Below are positions 1 to 6,046 of a stretch of DNA of 33,412 nucleotides, piece by piece (position 1 is the first letter of the stretch; the number at the start of each line of letters is the position of its first letter). The notes beneath the pieces are model-generated. The model ran no database searches, was not told the DNA's origin, and saw only the letters and a program-made list of their open reading frames with translations. Both the position numbers and the translations under genes were made by a program. Source of the stretch: Clostridia bacterium. GTDB taxonomy: Bacteria > Bacillota_A > Clostridia > Christensenellales > Aristaeellaceae. The stretch spans positions 1 through 33,412 of the forward strand of contig JAFWUC010000037.1 of assembly GCA_017518705.1 (NCBI GenBank). The letters are read 5' to 3'.

Positions 1-86
1 CCGAAAAGCGGGAAAACCTTTGATTTGTTCCCCATGTCAAACTCATACGTGGCTCCTATCATGTCCCCGAGTATCGCTCCGTACAT
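1..86 (-). CDS. ADP-ribosylglycohydrolase family protein, N-terminal fragment
   Basis: Only the first 28 codons are inside the window; the gene runs off the left edge. The protein opens MYGAILGDMIGATYEFD and continues with GNKSK..FPLF. This is the characteristic start of the DraG/ADP-ribosylglycohydrolase family, whose members remove ADP-ribose from proteins or small molecules with a binuclear Mg centre. The GDMIG...E stretch corresponds to the family's N-terminal metal-site helix. The ATG at 86 has an AGGAGG at 101-96 with a 9-base spacer, so the start is well supported. It lies 80 bases downstream of the 161-aa unknown gene on the same strand with no terminator visible, so it could be the last cistron of the region A unit. 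The identity is firm for the N-terminus; substrate and catalytic completeness cannot be judged. Confidence 0.8.
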   Translation of the reverse strand, partial: MYGAILGDMIGATYEFDMGNKSKVFPLF

Positions 87-166
87 TTTTGTGTTCCTCC
101 TGTTTCTTCATTACGCCGTAAGTATAACATGGGGCGGCTTTATTCAGGTCACATGCCGGACGACAT

Positions 167-652
167 TTATCCTTTCCTGCGTTGGAGCTTGTCCTTGTAC
201 TTTTTTTCTATCGACCTTTTCAGTTTTTCGATATCCATAGGATGAGGCTGTTCCCCGCGAGTCCAGCAGTATTCATGATTACTGCCTCTGAGATGCCGGA
301 ACGGGTGATCTTCAAATTCCCCGGGACCAAGCAAAGTATTCAGCAGGTCAGCTTCTTCCTCTGACCAAACGGGGATAATATCTTCATAATAACCGTCGGG
401 ACCGTCAGACATCGAGAAATAGCTGGACACCTGACAGAGCAGCAGAACCCCGCAGCTTTTGCAGCGCAGAAGCACGCGATATCCTTCATCGCATTCATAA
501 TTATCGTGCAGCAGAGTGCCGTCTTCAAGTTTAGTCTCGTCGCCGTAACCTTTCACGAATTCAACTTCCAGCTGTTTATAGGCTTCCTTGGCATCCTCGA
601 TCCCGTATATGTGACACAGGTCTAACTTGTTGGATTCATTATCGGTCGGCAT
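167..652 (-). CDS. Unrecognised 161-aa acidic protein with a CxxC motif
   Basis: I do not recognise this family. The ATG at 652 sits 8 bases after a full AGGAGGT (667-661). A TTG one codon upstream is only 5 bases from it and is less likely. The product is acidic and soluble, with no signal peptide or membrane segment. Cysteines cluster at C64-x2-C67 and C73 inside YRVLLRCKSCGVLLLCQ, which could bind a metal. A hydrophilic middle part (YYEDIIPVWSEEEAD, about 89-102) and a basic helical tail (about 143-161) follow. The overall look, a small acidic single-domain protein near other small unknowns, is reminiscent of bacterial immunity-like proteins, but that is only an impression. It follows the 109-aa gene on the same strand with a 58-base gap. 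Confidence 0.7.
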   Translation of the reverse strand: MPTDNESNKLDLCHIYGIEDAKEAYKQLEVEFVKGYGDETKLEDGTLLHDNYECDEGYRVLLRCKSCGVLLLCQVSSYFSMSDGPDGYYEDIIPVWSEEEADLLNTLLGPGEFEDHPFRHLRGSNHEYCWTRGEQPHPMDIEKLKRSIEKKYKDKLQRRKG

Positions 653-710
653 CAATTACTACCTCCTTTCAAACCGTAGAATACAAGCATGGCGCTATTA
701 TTCGCGATGC

Positions 711-1040
711 TCAGTCCAGGAAGCCGAAGGATTGCACGCATCTCACGCCTTCGATCTTTCTGAGGTCGGAATCGATCCCGCCTCCGTACTTCTCCTCTAC
801 CCAGGGACCGTCCTGAAGGCGTTCACCCAGGTCCTGGGGAATGCCGAATGTATCCGGTGTTATAGAGTATCTGATGCCTTTGTAAGAAAACCTCGTCTCT
901 ACCAGTTTCGCCGTCCACTCAAGTTCGTATATCTTCATCTCTTCATCGGCTATGCCCTGCCACTTTTCCAGTAAGATTACAATCGGCTCGGGAAGGTCCT
1001 GGTAGCGCCATTCCGAAGTTATATCGACCTCTTTCTTCAT
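711..1040 (-). CDS. Unrecognised 109-aa protein
   Basis: The open frame extends further upstream, but the true start is most likely the ATG at 1040: it is preceded by a purine-rich AGGGGG about 5 bases away, and the upstream part of the frame overlaps the XRE-HD gene. The protein (MKKEVDITSEWRYQDLPEP...) is acidic, has no membrane segment and matches no family I know. Conserved-looking features are a WRYQDLPEP turn near the N-terminus, a helix around EKWQGIADEEMKIYE, and a KYGGG turn near residues 83-87. The gene begins 29 bases after the stop of the XRE-HD gene on the same strand and is likely co-transcribed with it. It could be a partner of that regulator, but nothing in the sequence proves this. 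Confidence 0.65.
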   Translation of the reverse strand: MKKEVDITSEWRYQDLPEPIVILLEKWQGIADEEMKIYELEWTAKLVETRFSYKGIRYSITPDTFGIPQDLGERLQDGPWVEEKYGGGIDSDLRKIEGVRCVQSFGFLD

Positions 1041-1069
1041 ACTGAACCCCCTGCCTTTCAAATCCAAAT

Positions 1070-1888
1070 TCACAGCAGCCTCTTGAACGTCTCCAGCAGC
1101 GCGGTGATCTGATAGCTCAGCAGCCAGGCGGCATCGTTCCATTCGGGCACGGCTTTTACCACATCCAGCAGCGGGATCACGTATTTCTCCGTCTGTACCA
1201 CATACGTCGCCATCTTTTCGCGCGTAAAGCCGTCCGCCATGCAGCTTAAGTTGTTGCAGCGGTCTATGCACTTCACGAGCGACGCCAGCGGATTCTTCTT
1301 TATGTTTCCGTAGTACTCCGGTTTGATCTTCTCTTTATCGCCCTTGTATGTGTTGTAAGACACGAGACACACCACTTCTCGAACACGCGCATTCACGGGC
1401 AGTTCCCCGGGCTTGGTGTCGGTGTCCTCTATCACGTCGTGCAGCAGCAGCGCGGCGATCACGTCGTCGTCGACTATGCCCATCGACATGGCATGGCAGG
1501 CCAGCGTGAGCGGATGCGTAATATACGGCGCATGGTCGACCATTCCCTTGCGCACCTGCCCTTTGTGCTTCTCACGTATCAGCGGCAGCGCTTTCAGCGT
1601 CTGATCCAGCTTTTCGCTCTGAGCTTTTGCTTTGATGTACGTGTACATGTGCTCCGGATCGGAATGCGGCGCTTTCAGCGTCCATTCGTGCCTGTTTTCG
1701 CTAAACAACGAATCAAGCGATGTATTGAGCGCTTTGGCCAGCGGCATCAGCCGCGCTGTGTCGGGCAGGTTCTCGTCCCTTTCCCAGCTGCTCACCGCCT
1801 GAAAGCTCACGCCCACCAGCTCCGCCAGCTTCTCCTGCGTAAGACCTCTCAGTTTCCTCGCTTCAGTAATGTTGCTTCCCAGACTCAT
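1070..1888 (-). CDS. XRE helix-turn-helix fused to RelA/SpoT-type HD (alarmone hydrolase) domain
   Basis: The ATG at 1888 lies 8 bases after AGGAGG, giving 272 residues; the longer open frame upstream would include promoter DNA. Residues 5-62 form an XRE (Cro/C1-type) helix-turn-helix with the usual LTQEKLAELVGVS and SSWERDENLP elements. Residues about 95-225 match the (p)ppGpp-hydrolase HD domain of Rel/SpoT and small alarmone hydrolases: HKGQVRKG (108-115), PYITHP with H125, LLHDVIEDT with H150-D151 and E154-D155, and VKCIDRCNNL with D209. The four metal ligands of Rel hydrolases (H, HD, D) are therefore all present. No synthetase, TGS or ACT domain follows. The predicted reaction is 3'-pyrophosphate removal from (p)ppGpp or a related nucleotide; the HTH suggests DNA binding, probably to its own promoter. 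Enzymatic competence is inferred from residues only. Confidence 0.85.
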   Translation of the reverse strand: MSLGSNITEARKLRGLTQEKLAELVGVSFQAVSSWERDENLPDTARLMPLAKALNTSLDSLFSENRHEWTLKAPHSDPEHMYTYIKAKAQSEKLDQTLKALPLIREKHKGQVRKGMVDHAPYITHPLTLACHAMSMGIVDDDVIAALLLHDVIEDTDTKPGELPVNARVREVVCLVSYNTYKGDKEKIKPEYYGNIKKNPLASLVKCIDRCNNLSCMADGFTREKMATYVVQTEKYVIPLLDVVKAVPEWNDAAWLLSYQITALLETFKRLL

Positions 1889-1937
1889 TACCGCCACCTC
1901 CTTCTCACGGTGTAATTGTAGCATAGCCTTCGGGTCT

Positions 1938-1966
1938 ATTCTAACATCCCGGGTTTGAAGTTTCAA
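1938..1966 (-). promoter_or_regulatory. Promoter of the XRE-HD gene with overlapping inverted repeat
   Basis: On the minus strand a -35 TTGAAA (1966-1961) and a -10 TAGAAT (1943-1938) are separated by exactly 17 bases, about 50 bases upstream of the XRE-HD start. The -35 hexamer lies inside the inverted repeat TTGAAGTTTCAA (1955-1966). A second perfect inverted repeat, TTCAAGCCCGGCTTGAA, follows at 1974-1990. The shared TTGAA/TTCAA half-sites make both candidates for operators of the encoded XRE protein, that is, autoregulation. Confidence 0.55.
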
Positions 1967-1973
1967 TTTCTTT

Positions 1974-1990
1974 TTCAAGCCCGGCTTGAA
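1974..1990. promoter_or_regulatory. Perfect 17-bp inverted repeat, candidate XRE operator
   Basis: TTCAAGCC-C-GGCTTGAA is a perfect palindrome with a one-base centre. It sits just past the end of the 85-aa gene and upstream of the XRE-HD promoter. On the minus strand it is not followed by a T-run (an A-run follows), so it is a poor intrinsic terminator for the upstream gene. The half-site matches the inverted repeat over the -35 box at 1955-1966. Confidence 0.4.
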
Positions 1991-1991
1991 T

Positions 1992-2249
1992 TTATTTGTC
2001 ATCTTCGTCCATCTGATCAAATCTGGCCAGCCATTTCCTGAAGAACGCTTTTTCCATACCGCCAACGGCGTATTCTGCGAGATACTCGACCTCAGGCTTG
2101 GACAGATGCGTATCCTCGTTTTCTTCAGCTACATAAGTCGGATCGCCCCAGGCGCGCCGGAAATGGCCCTTCAGTTTCTCGGTGGGCGCGTTTTCGTACA
2201 TCTCCCTGTAATACGGATTGCGCATGAAAAGATCGAATTGCCCGCTCAT
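1992..2249 (-). CDS. Unrecognised 85-aa protein, paralog of the gene upstream
   Basis: The ATG at 2249 has AGGGGG with an 8-base spacer; the gene starts 3 bases after the stop of the 98-aa gene, so the two are translationally close and surely co-transcribed. The N-terminal block FDLFMRNPYYREMYENAP matches the neighbour's VELFLQNPYWREYYETAP almost residue for residue. The two are therefore tandem paralogs whose C-terminal parts have diverged. No signal peptide, membrane segment or metal motif is visible. The rest is charged and helical, with an EEENEDTHLSKPE-like acidic middle and a FRKWLARFDQMDEDDK tail. The function is unknown. Position directly behind an S-box leader is the main clue to its regulation. 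Confidence 0.7.
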   Translation of the reverse strand: MSGQFDLFMRNPYYREMYENAPTEKLKGHFRRAWGDPTYVAEENEDTHLSKPEVEYLAEYAVGGMEKAFFRKWLARFDQMDEDDK

Positions 2250-2252
2250 GTT

Positions 2253-2549
2253 TTATTCCCCCTTTTTTGATAGCTCTTCTATTCGTTTTAGCCAGTGAAG
2301 CCGACCGGGATCGTTCCCGCTGTACTTAAATTCGTGCCTGCAGTCATCGAGGCTGTAATGCTTTTCAATTTCCTTCGCCTCCGCCATTGCCTCGTCGACC
2401 TTGCTTTCGTTAGTTTCGACGCTCCAATAGAACGCCAGCTCCGCCCCGCGTTTTGAGTATTCCGATGGCGCGGTTTCGTAATACTCCCGCCAGTACGGAT
2501 TCTGTAAAAATAGTTCTACTGCTTCCCTGGCTTTTTCTTCAATTATCAC
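2253..2549 (-). CDS. Unrecognised 98-aa protein with NPYWREYYETAP motif; first gene after the S-box leader
   Basis: Translation most likely starts at the GTG at 2549, 9 bases after GGAGG; no ATG in this frame fits that ribosome binding site. The product (MIIEEKAREAVELFLQNP...) is a small, charged, helical cytoplasmic protein. The block FLQNPYWREYYETAPSE at residues 14-30 is shared with the next gene. A downstream block HYSLDDCRHEFKYSGNDPGRL (about 64-84) may be a second element of the fold. I recall similar short NPYW-containing proteins in Firmicutes only as hypothetical proteins. It is the first cistron behind the riboswitch terminator at 2585-2617, so its transcription should be attenuated when the ligand is present. 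Confidence 0.7.
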   Translation of the reverse strand: MIIEEKAREAVELFLQNPYWREYYETAPSEYSKRGAELAFYWSVETNESKVDEAMAEAKEIEKHYSLDDCRHEFKYSGNDPGRLHWLKRIEELSKKGE

Positions 2550-2584
2550 GTTCTCTCTCCTCCGTTTTCATGAATAAAGTGCAA

Positions 2585-2617
2585 CAAAAAACAGTCCCAT
2601 CGTTACCGACAGGACTG
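2585..2617 (-). terminator. Intrinsic terminator of the S-box leader (attenuator)
   Basis: On the minus strand CAGTCC (2617-2612) pairs with GGACTG (2597-2592) and is followed by six T residues (2591-2586). It lies between the aptamer and the GTG start at 2549. The left half of the hairpin, CCTGTCGG (2613-2606), can instead pair with CCGATAGG (2637-2630). That segment contains the 3' strand of the aptamer's P1 helix, which is a standard antitermination switch. Confidence 0.75.
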
Positions 2618-2719
2618 CCCGTATCTCCTCCTATCGGTCAAGCTTTGGCACCTTACCGTTCCCGGCAGGTTGTCGTGCGGTCAGCGAGCTTGTCTCTCGC
2701 GCACTCTTCATAGGAAAAC
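2618..2719 (-). ncRNA. S-box-like (SAM-I clan) riboswitch aptamer
   Basis: Read on the minus strand, the leader holds the S-box signature elements in order. They are CCTAT closing P1 (2714-2710), AAGAG, a P2 helix GTGCG...CGCAC (2704-2700 with 2679-2675), the TGACC...GACAACC stretch, and a P3 helix CCTGCCG-GGAA-CGGTAAGG. Next come the AAGGTGCCAA core and GACCGATAGG closing P1 (2634-2630). The S-box consensus has UGA..., GGCAACC, AAGGUGC and GAnnGAUAAG at these places. P4 is short or absent, as in some clostridial variants and the SAM-I/IV type. An antiterminator and terminator follow. Known members bind S-adenosylmethionine and usually switch methionine genes off; here the first gene is a small unknown. 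I could not run a covariance search, so the class is an expert match. Confidence 0.7.
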
Positions 2720-2758
2720 AGTTATTGAATTGTATGCGGCTCTTACGCCGACAGGTTT

Positions 2759-2787
2759 AGTATATCAGATGATTTTAGAAACTGCAA
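2759..2787 (-). promoter_or_regulatory. Promoter of the riboswitch-controlled small-protein operon
   Basis: The minus strand shows TTGCAG (2787-2782), a 17-base spacer and TATACT (2764-2759). Transcription would start near 2752, giving a leader of about 200 bases that contains the complete aptamer and terminator. The 532 bases between 2550 and 3082 thus hold two divergent promoters and two leaders rather than a gene. Confidence 0.65.
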
Positions 2788-2858
2788 TAAAGCCGGGGTT
2801 GAACTTCTCCCACGGCATTCCTGTTTCTGACAGACGCATATGGAAAACGGCATCGCAC

Positions 2859-2887
2859 TTGACACCGAACTGAATGAAGCTTATTAT
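2859..2887 (+). promoter_or_regulatory. Promoter of the 3083 glycosidase gene
   Basis: A consensus -35 TTGACA (2859-2864) and a -10 TATTAT (2882-2887) are 17 bases apart. Transcription should start near 2894, leaving a 189-base leader before the ATG at 3083. Confidence 0.65.
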
Positions 2888-2893
2888 GGAAAT

Positions 2894-3082
2894 ACGCTTC
2901 CGAACGCCGGGCGGGCGGAAGCGCCGCGTCCGCAAGCGCGGCACCCGTATGGGTTTACCGGAAATCTTACCTATACGGGAGCGATCCGTCGCAATTATAT
3001 ACAGCCTTGCGGCACGGCAAAAGCGGGATCGCGACACGTGCGCACGCACAAAATGCCTTCATGATCCCAAGCAGGAGGAAAT
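2894..3082 (+). other. Long structured mRNA leader
   Basis: Starting at the predicted transcription start, three perfect helices follow one another. CGCTTCCG (2895-2902) pairs with CGGAAGCG (2916-2923), CCGCG (2924-2928) with CGCGG (2937-2941), and CCCGTAT (2944-2950) with ATACGGG (2973-2979). I do not match it to a known riboswitch class and see no T-run terminator before the gene. The last part carries the AGGAGG (3073-3078) for the 3083 gene. Confidence 0.45.
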
Positions 3083-4996
3083 ATGCGCTTTAAGCATGAG
3101 CACCCCGTATTCTCGACCTTCAACAGCAACTACACGTCCCTGACTTTCGACTCCGCGAAAGGCAGGTTAATGTTCTTTGGCGTGGAATCGGGCGGCCGCG
3201 ACTGGGACAGGCACGGCACTTACAGCGTCCTGATGCCTTCTTACGGAGCGATATGCCCGGCGTTCGAGAAGCAGCCGCCGCTCAAGGAAAAGACCGTAAG
3301 GCGGGAGAACACGCTGGTCTTTGAAAACGCCGCGGGCGCGAGGCAGGCATTTACGATGGAAGACGACAGGCGTTTTTCATTCACGTTTGAAAACACGTCA
3401 GGGCCCCTGATGAAGATCTGCTTTTCCATCAGGCGCGCTCCGCTTACGATATGGGCGGACGAGCACAAAAAGAAAAACAGCCGCAATAAAAACTGCCTGT
3501 TCGCAACGCAGTATTCGCTCCCGCTCATCATCCACTTCCCGGATTTCGGGCTGGTCAGGATAAGCGCCGACGAAGGCGTGACCTGCGAAGAAGAACTGAT
3601 AACTTCCCGGGAATACACCGGTCTGGATCTGGGCGCCGAGAATTACGGATATCACAATCAGATGCATGCCCTGCACTACGGCTGTTCCAGGCTCACGTTC
3701 AGGTCCGCCGCCTCAGGCGCTTCCGGCATTCACTTCGAGATCATGGAAGAAGTTTACCCGGACCTCGATTTTGAGGGAGGCGGCGACGAGGCTTGGAACG
3801 GGCTGCGCCGTCAGTGGATGAACTCGTTTGCGCTCAACAGAGAATACTTCGATATGGGCGACAACATCATGCTGCACGGCAGAGGGCATTTGGCGGTCCA
3901 CATGAAGAGCGACCTAATGCAGCTCATGGGCGGCGAAAACCCGCTTTTCAAGCTGGTGAGGGAGACCTTCAAACGGCAGATCCTGAATGGGTTTCTGTAT
4001 GCGCAGGCCGATGACGGCGAAGTGAATTTCTCGTATATAAATCGCCCCAAAGGCAGGGAACCGATGTGCGGGTTTATCGATTCCACGCCGGCGAGCATCA
4101 TCGCGACCTGCGGCATTGCGCACTGGGACAGGGAATTCGCCGAAAAGCTGCTGCCCTACGCGCTCAGAACGGCTGATTTCATCCTGACCCTCGATAAAGA
4201 CGATGACGGCATCTTCGAAGTCCCATTCTCCGGCAATTCCATGGACGAAAAAGTTGAATACGGGGACAGGCAGCGAAACTGGTGGGACAATTTCGCCTTC
4301 GGGCATAAAGATATCTATTTCAATTACCTGTGCCACAGGACACTGCGCGAGCTGCGTGATCTCCTCATTGAATCAGGCAGGAAAGATGCGGCCGAAAAAT
4401 ACGCCGAACAGCTTGCCTTATTCGACGCTCATTTCTTTGACACGTTCTATGACCCCGAAACAGGCGTGATAGCGGGATGGATCAGCGCTGACGGCCGCAT
4501 GCATGATTACATGTTCACTTTTGCCGTATCGATGGGGATCGACGAAGGACTGATCCCGCCCGACAAGGGAAGGGACATGCTTAAGATACTGCTTGCAAAA
4601 ATGCAGGCGGATGGATACGGAGACCTGCGTTACGGCATCCCCGGGAACCTGATCCCGGTCGCCGATCCGGACACGATCCACTGGCCCTGCATGAGCGACT
4701 GGGGCCGCTATGAAAACGGCGGATTGTGCGGCATGAACGGCTTCCATTTCCTTACGTCGATGTATCGGGTCGGTATGCGCGAGGAAGCGGACCGCATCCT
4801 GAAGGCAATACTGAATATCTATGAAAAAGAATTAACACACTCCGGACTGATGCCCGGCTATGTGCAGAGCGTGGACTGGCGCACCAGGGAAGGCAATCCG
4901 TGCGGGTACAATTACCTCGCGGACAACTACTACTTCCTCCTGGCCGTATACATCGGGCATGCGGGGATCAGGCATCCGGCAGTCGCGGCAGAGTGA
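3083..4996 (+). CDS. Putative six-hairpin (alpha/alpha barrel) glycoside hydrolase
   Basis: The 637-aa protein starts at an ATG 4 bases after AGGAGG. It has no signal peptide, so it is probably cytoplasmic. The first ~230 residues are beta-rich and Trp/Phe-rich like the N-terminal sandwich of many barrel glycosidases. From about residue 230 on, the pattern of paired helices with aromatic, acidic loops resembles the (alpha/alpha)6 barrels of GH37/GH63/GH78-type enzymes. Notable segments are DKDDDGIFEVPFSGNS, RNWWDNFAFGHKDIYF, HWPCMSDWGRYENGG and GYNYLADNYYFLLAV; the WWDN and DWGRYENGG loops are the likely catalytic surroundings. I cannot name the family or the substrate, and a general acid/base pair is not assigned. 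Its own promoter and structured leader suggest independent control. It converges on the dehydrogenase gene 23 bases downstream. Confidence 0.6.
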   Translation: MRFKHEHPVFSTFNSNYTSLTFDSAKGRLMFFGVESGGRDWDRHGTYSVLMPSYGAICPAFEKQPPLKEKTVRRENTLVFENAAGARQAFTMEDDRRFSFTFENTSGPLMKICFSIRRAPLTIWADEHKKKNSRNKNCLFATQYSLPLIIHFPDFGLVRISADEGVTCEEELITSREYTGLDLGAENYGYHNQMHALHYGCSRLTFRSAASGASGIHFEIMEEVYPDLDFEGGGDEAWNGLRRQWMNSFALNREYFDMGDNIMLHGRGHLAVHMKSDLMQLMGGENPLFKLVRETFKRQILNGFLYAQADDGEVNFSYINRPKGREPMCGFIDSTPASIIATCGIAHWDREFAEKLLPYALRTADFILTLDKDDDGIFEVPFSGNSMDEKVEYGDRQRNWWDNFAFGHKDIYFNYLCHRTLRELRDLLIESGRKDAAEKYAEQLALFDAHFFDTFYDPETGVIAGWISADGRMHDYMFTFAVSMGIDEGLIPPDKGRDMLKILLAKMQADGYGDLRYGIPGNLIPVADPDTIHWPCMSDWGRYENGGLCGMNGFHFLTSMYRVGMREEADRILKAILNIYEKELTHSGLMPGYVQSVDWRTREGNPCGYNYLADNYYFLLAVYIGHAGIRHPAVAAE

Positions 4997-5019
4997 ACAG
5001 ACTGATCGGAAGCTTCGCC

Positions 5020-5718
5020 TCAGTAGCTCAGCCGCCTGCCCTCGTAATCAATATACAAAGGCCTGTCCTCGCGGGGCAGCTCGCCGTCCAGAAGCGTTTT
5101 GAGTATGTATCTGGCGCTCTCTTCGCTCGTCAGCTTTCCCGTCTCGTCCAGATGCCCGCGCATGTAGCTGCGCACATGTCCCGGGTGCATCTGCACGACC
5201 TGCCCGCCTATCTTCCTGAGCAGGTTGTGCACCAGCGCTCCCTGCATGTTGTTTGCGGCCTTGCTCATACAGTACCCAAACCAGCTCTCGCGCCAGCACT
5301 CGCTCACCGATCCCGCCTCGGAAGAGATGTTTACGACCGTTTTCCCTTCTCCCTTTTCGATCAGCGGATACAGCGCGTTCGTGAGCATGAGCGTGCCGAT
5401 CGCGTTTACCTCTATCACGCGCCGGATATCGTCCCTGTCGAGCCTGTCGCGTATGGTCGATCGCATGTCGCCCAGTATGCCCGCGTTGTTGATCAGCAGA
5501 TCCACGTTTTGCGCAAGTTCCCCCGCGCGCGCCGCAAAACGCTCGATCGAGCCCTGATCGCTCAGATCCAGCGGCAAAAATACGGTCTGCCCGTCCGCTG
5601 TCTCTTTTTCCAAACACAGCCTGCCCGCGATCACCCTGTAGCCCCTGTAAACCAATTCCGTGACGAGACTGGCGCCAAGCCCGTGATCCGTGCCGCTGAC
5701 GATCGCCGTTTTTTGCAT
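5020..5718 (-). CDS. Short-chain dehydrogenase/reductase (SDR)
   Basis: The 232-aa product is a classical SDR, a Rossmann-fold NAD(P)-dependent oxidoreductase acting on an alcohol or ketone substrate. Visible elements are the cofactor loop SGTDHGLG (8-15, fitting TGxxxGxG), DLS at 51-53 for the adenine pocket, NNAG (77-80), N105, the catalytic serine in NISSEAG (132/133), and the Y149-x3-K153 pair in YCMSK. The end of the chain (REDRPLYIDYEGRRLSY) is typical of small cytoplasmic SDRs. The ATG at 5718 lies 6 bases from GGAGGT, and a consensus promoter is found about 95 bases upstream. It is a single-gene unit on the minus strand, convergent with the 3083 glycosidase. The substrate is unknown; sugar or polyol oxidation would fit the surroundings but is only a guess. 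Confidence 0.88.
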   Translation of the reverse strand: MQKTAIVSGTDHGLGASLVTELVYRGYRVIAGRLCLEKETADGQTVFLPLDLSDQGSIERFAARAGELAQNVDLLINNAGILGDMRSTIRDRLDRDDIRRVIEVNAIGTLMLTNALYPLIEKGEGKTVVNISSEAGSVSECWRESWFGYCMSKAANNMQGALVHNLLRKIGGQVVQMHPGHVRSYMRGHLDETGKLTSEESARYILKTLLDGELPREDRPLYIDYEGRRLSY

Positions 5719-5806
5719 ACGCTGACCTCCGTTTACGAATAATTTCAGGATACATGCGAAACGTGCCTTTGGACTTTTCCTGCACTTTTATATTATCACA
5801 TCCTGA

Positions 5807-5835
5807 ATTATACCATCCCGGAAGACGGTTGGCAA
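5807..5835 (-). promoter_or_regulatory. Promoter of the SDR gene
   Basis: TTGCCA (5835-5830), a 17-base spacer and TATAAT (5812-5807) on the minus strand. The predicted leader is about 80-90 bases. Apart from this promoter, the interval 5719-6046 holds only the terminator at 5916-5951; I see no further gene there. Confidence 0.65.
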
Positions 5836-5915
5836 TCGACAGCCGAAACTTGCGCCGCACGTCTTTGCCGCAGAGAAATAACGATCCATGTATAAGGAAA
5901 TTGCTTTATAAAGAG

Positions 5916-5951
5916 AAAAGGCCCGCCGGCGTGTTTGCCGACAGGCCTTTT
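5916..5951 (-). terminator. Bidirectional intrinsic terminator ending the metal/ABC operon
   Basis: AAAAGGCC (5916-5923) pairs with GGCCTTTT (5944-5951), with an inner CGGC...GCCG helix. On the minus strand the hairpin is followed by TTTTCTCTTT, so it most likely ends the transcript that carries the ABC, permease, HMA and small genes. Confidence 0.65.
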
Positions 5952-6046
5952 GCCCGGTTTCCGAGGATCATTCAAATGCGAAACGGCTGCTGTTTCGCAG
6001 AAAAGTCAGCTTTCGTGGCAACTGAAACTGATGGAACCGACAAGCT

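Noticed and set aside
2585..2720. Possibility that this is SRP RNA, tmRNA or RNase P RNA
   Set aside because: The GGAAGGAAGCAGC-type SRP core, the tmRNA tRNA-like ends and RNase P conserved cores are absent, while the S-box elements, antiterminator and terminator are present.
2840..3064. 74-codon open frame upstream of the 3083 glycosidase
   Set aside because: It starts before the mapped consensus promoter, has no ribosome binding site, and its bases are better explained by the structured leader.
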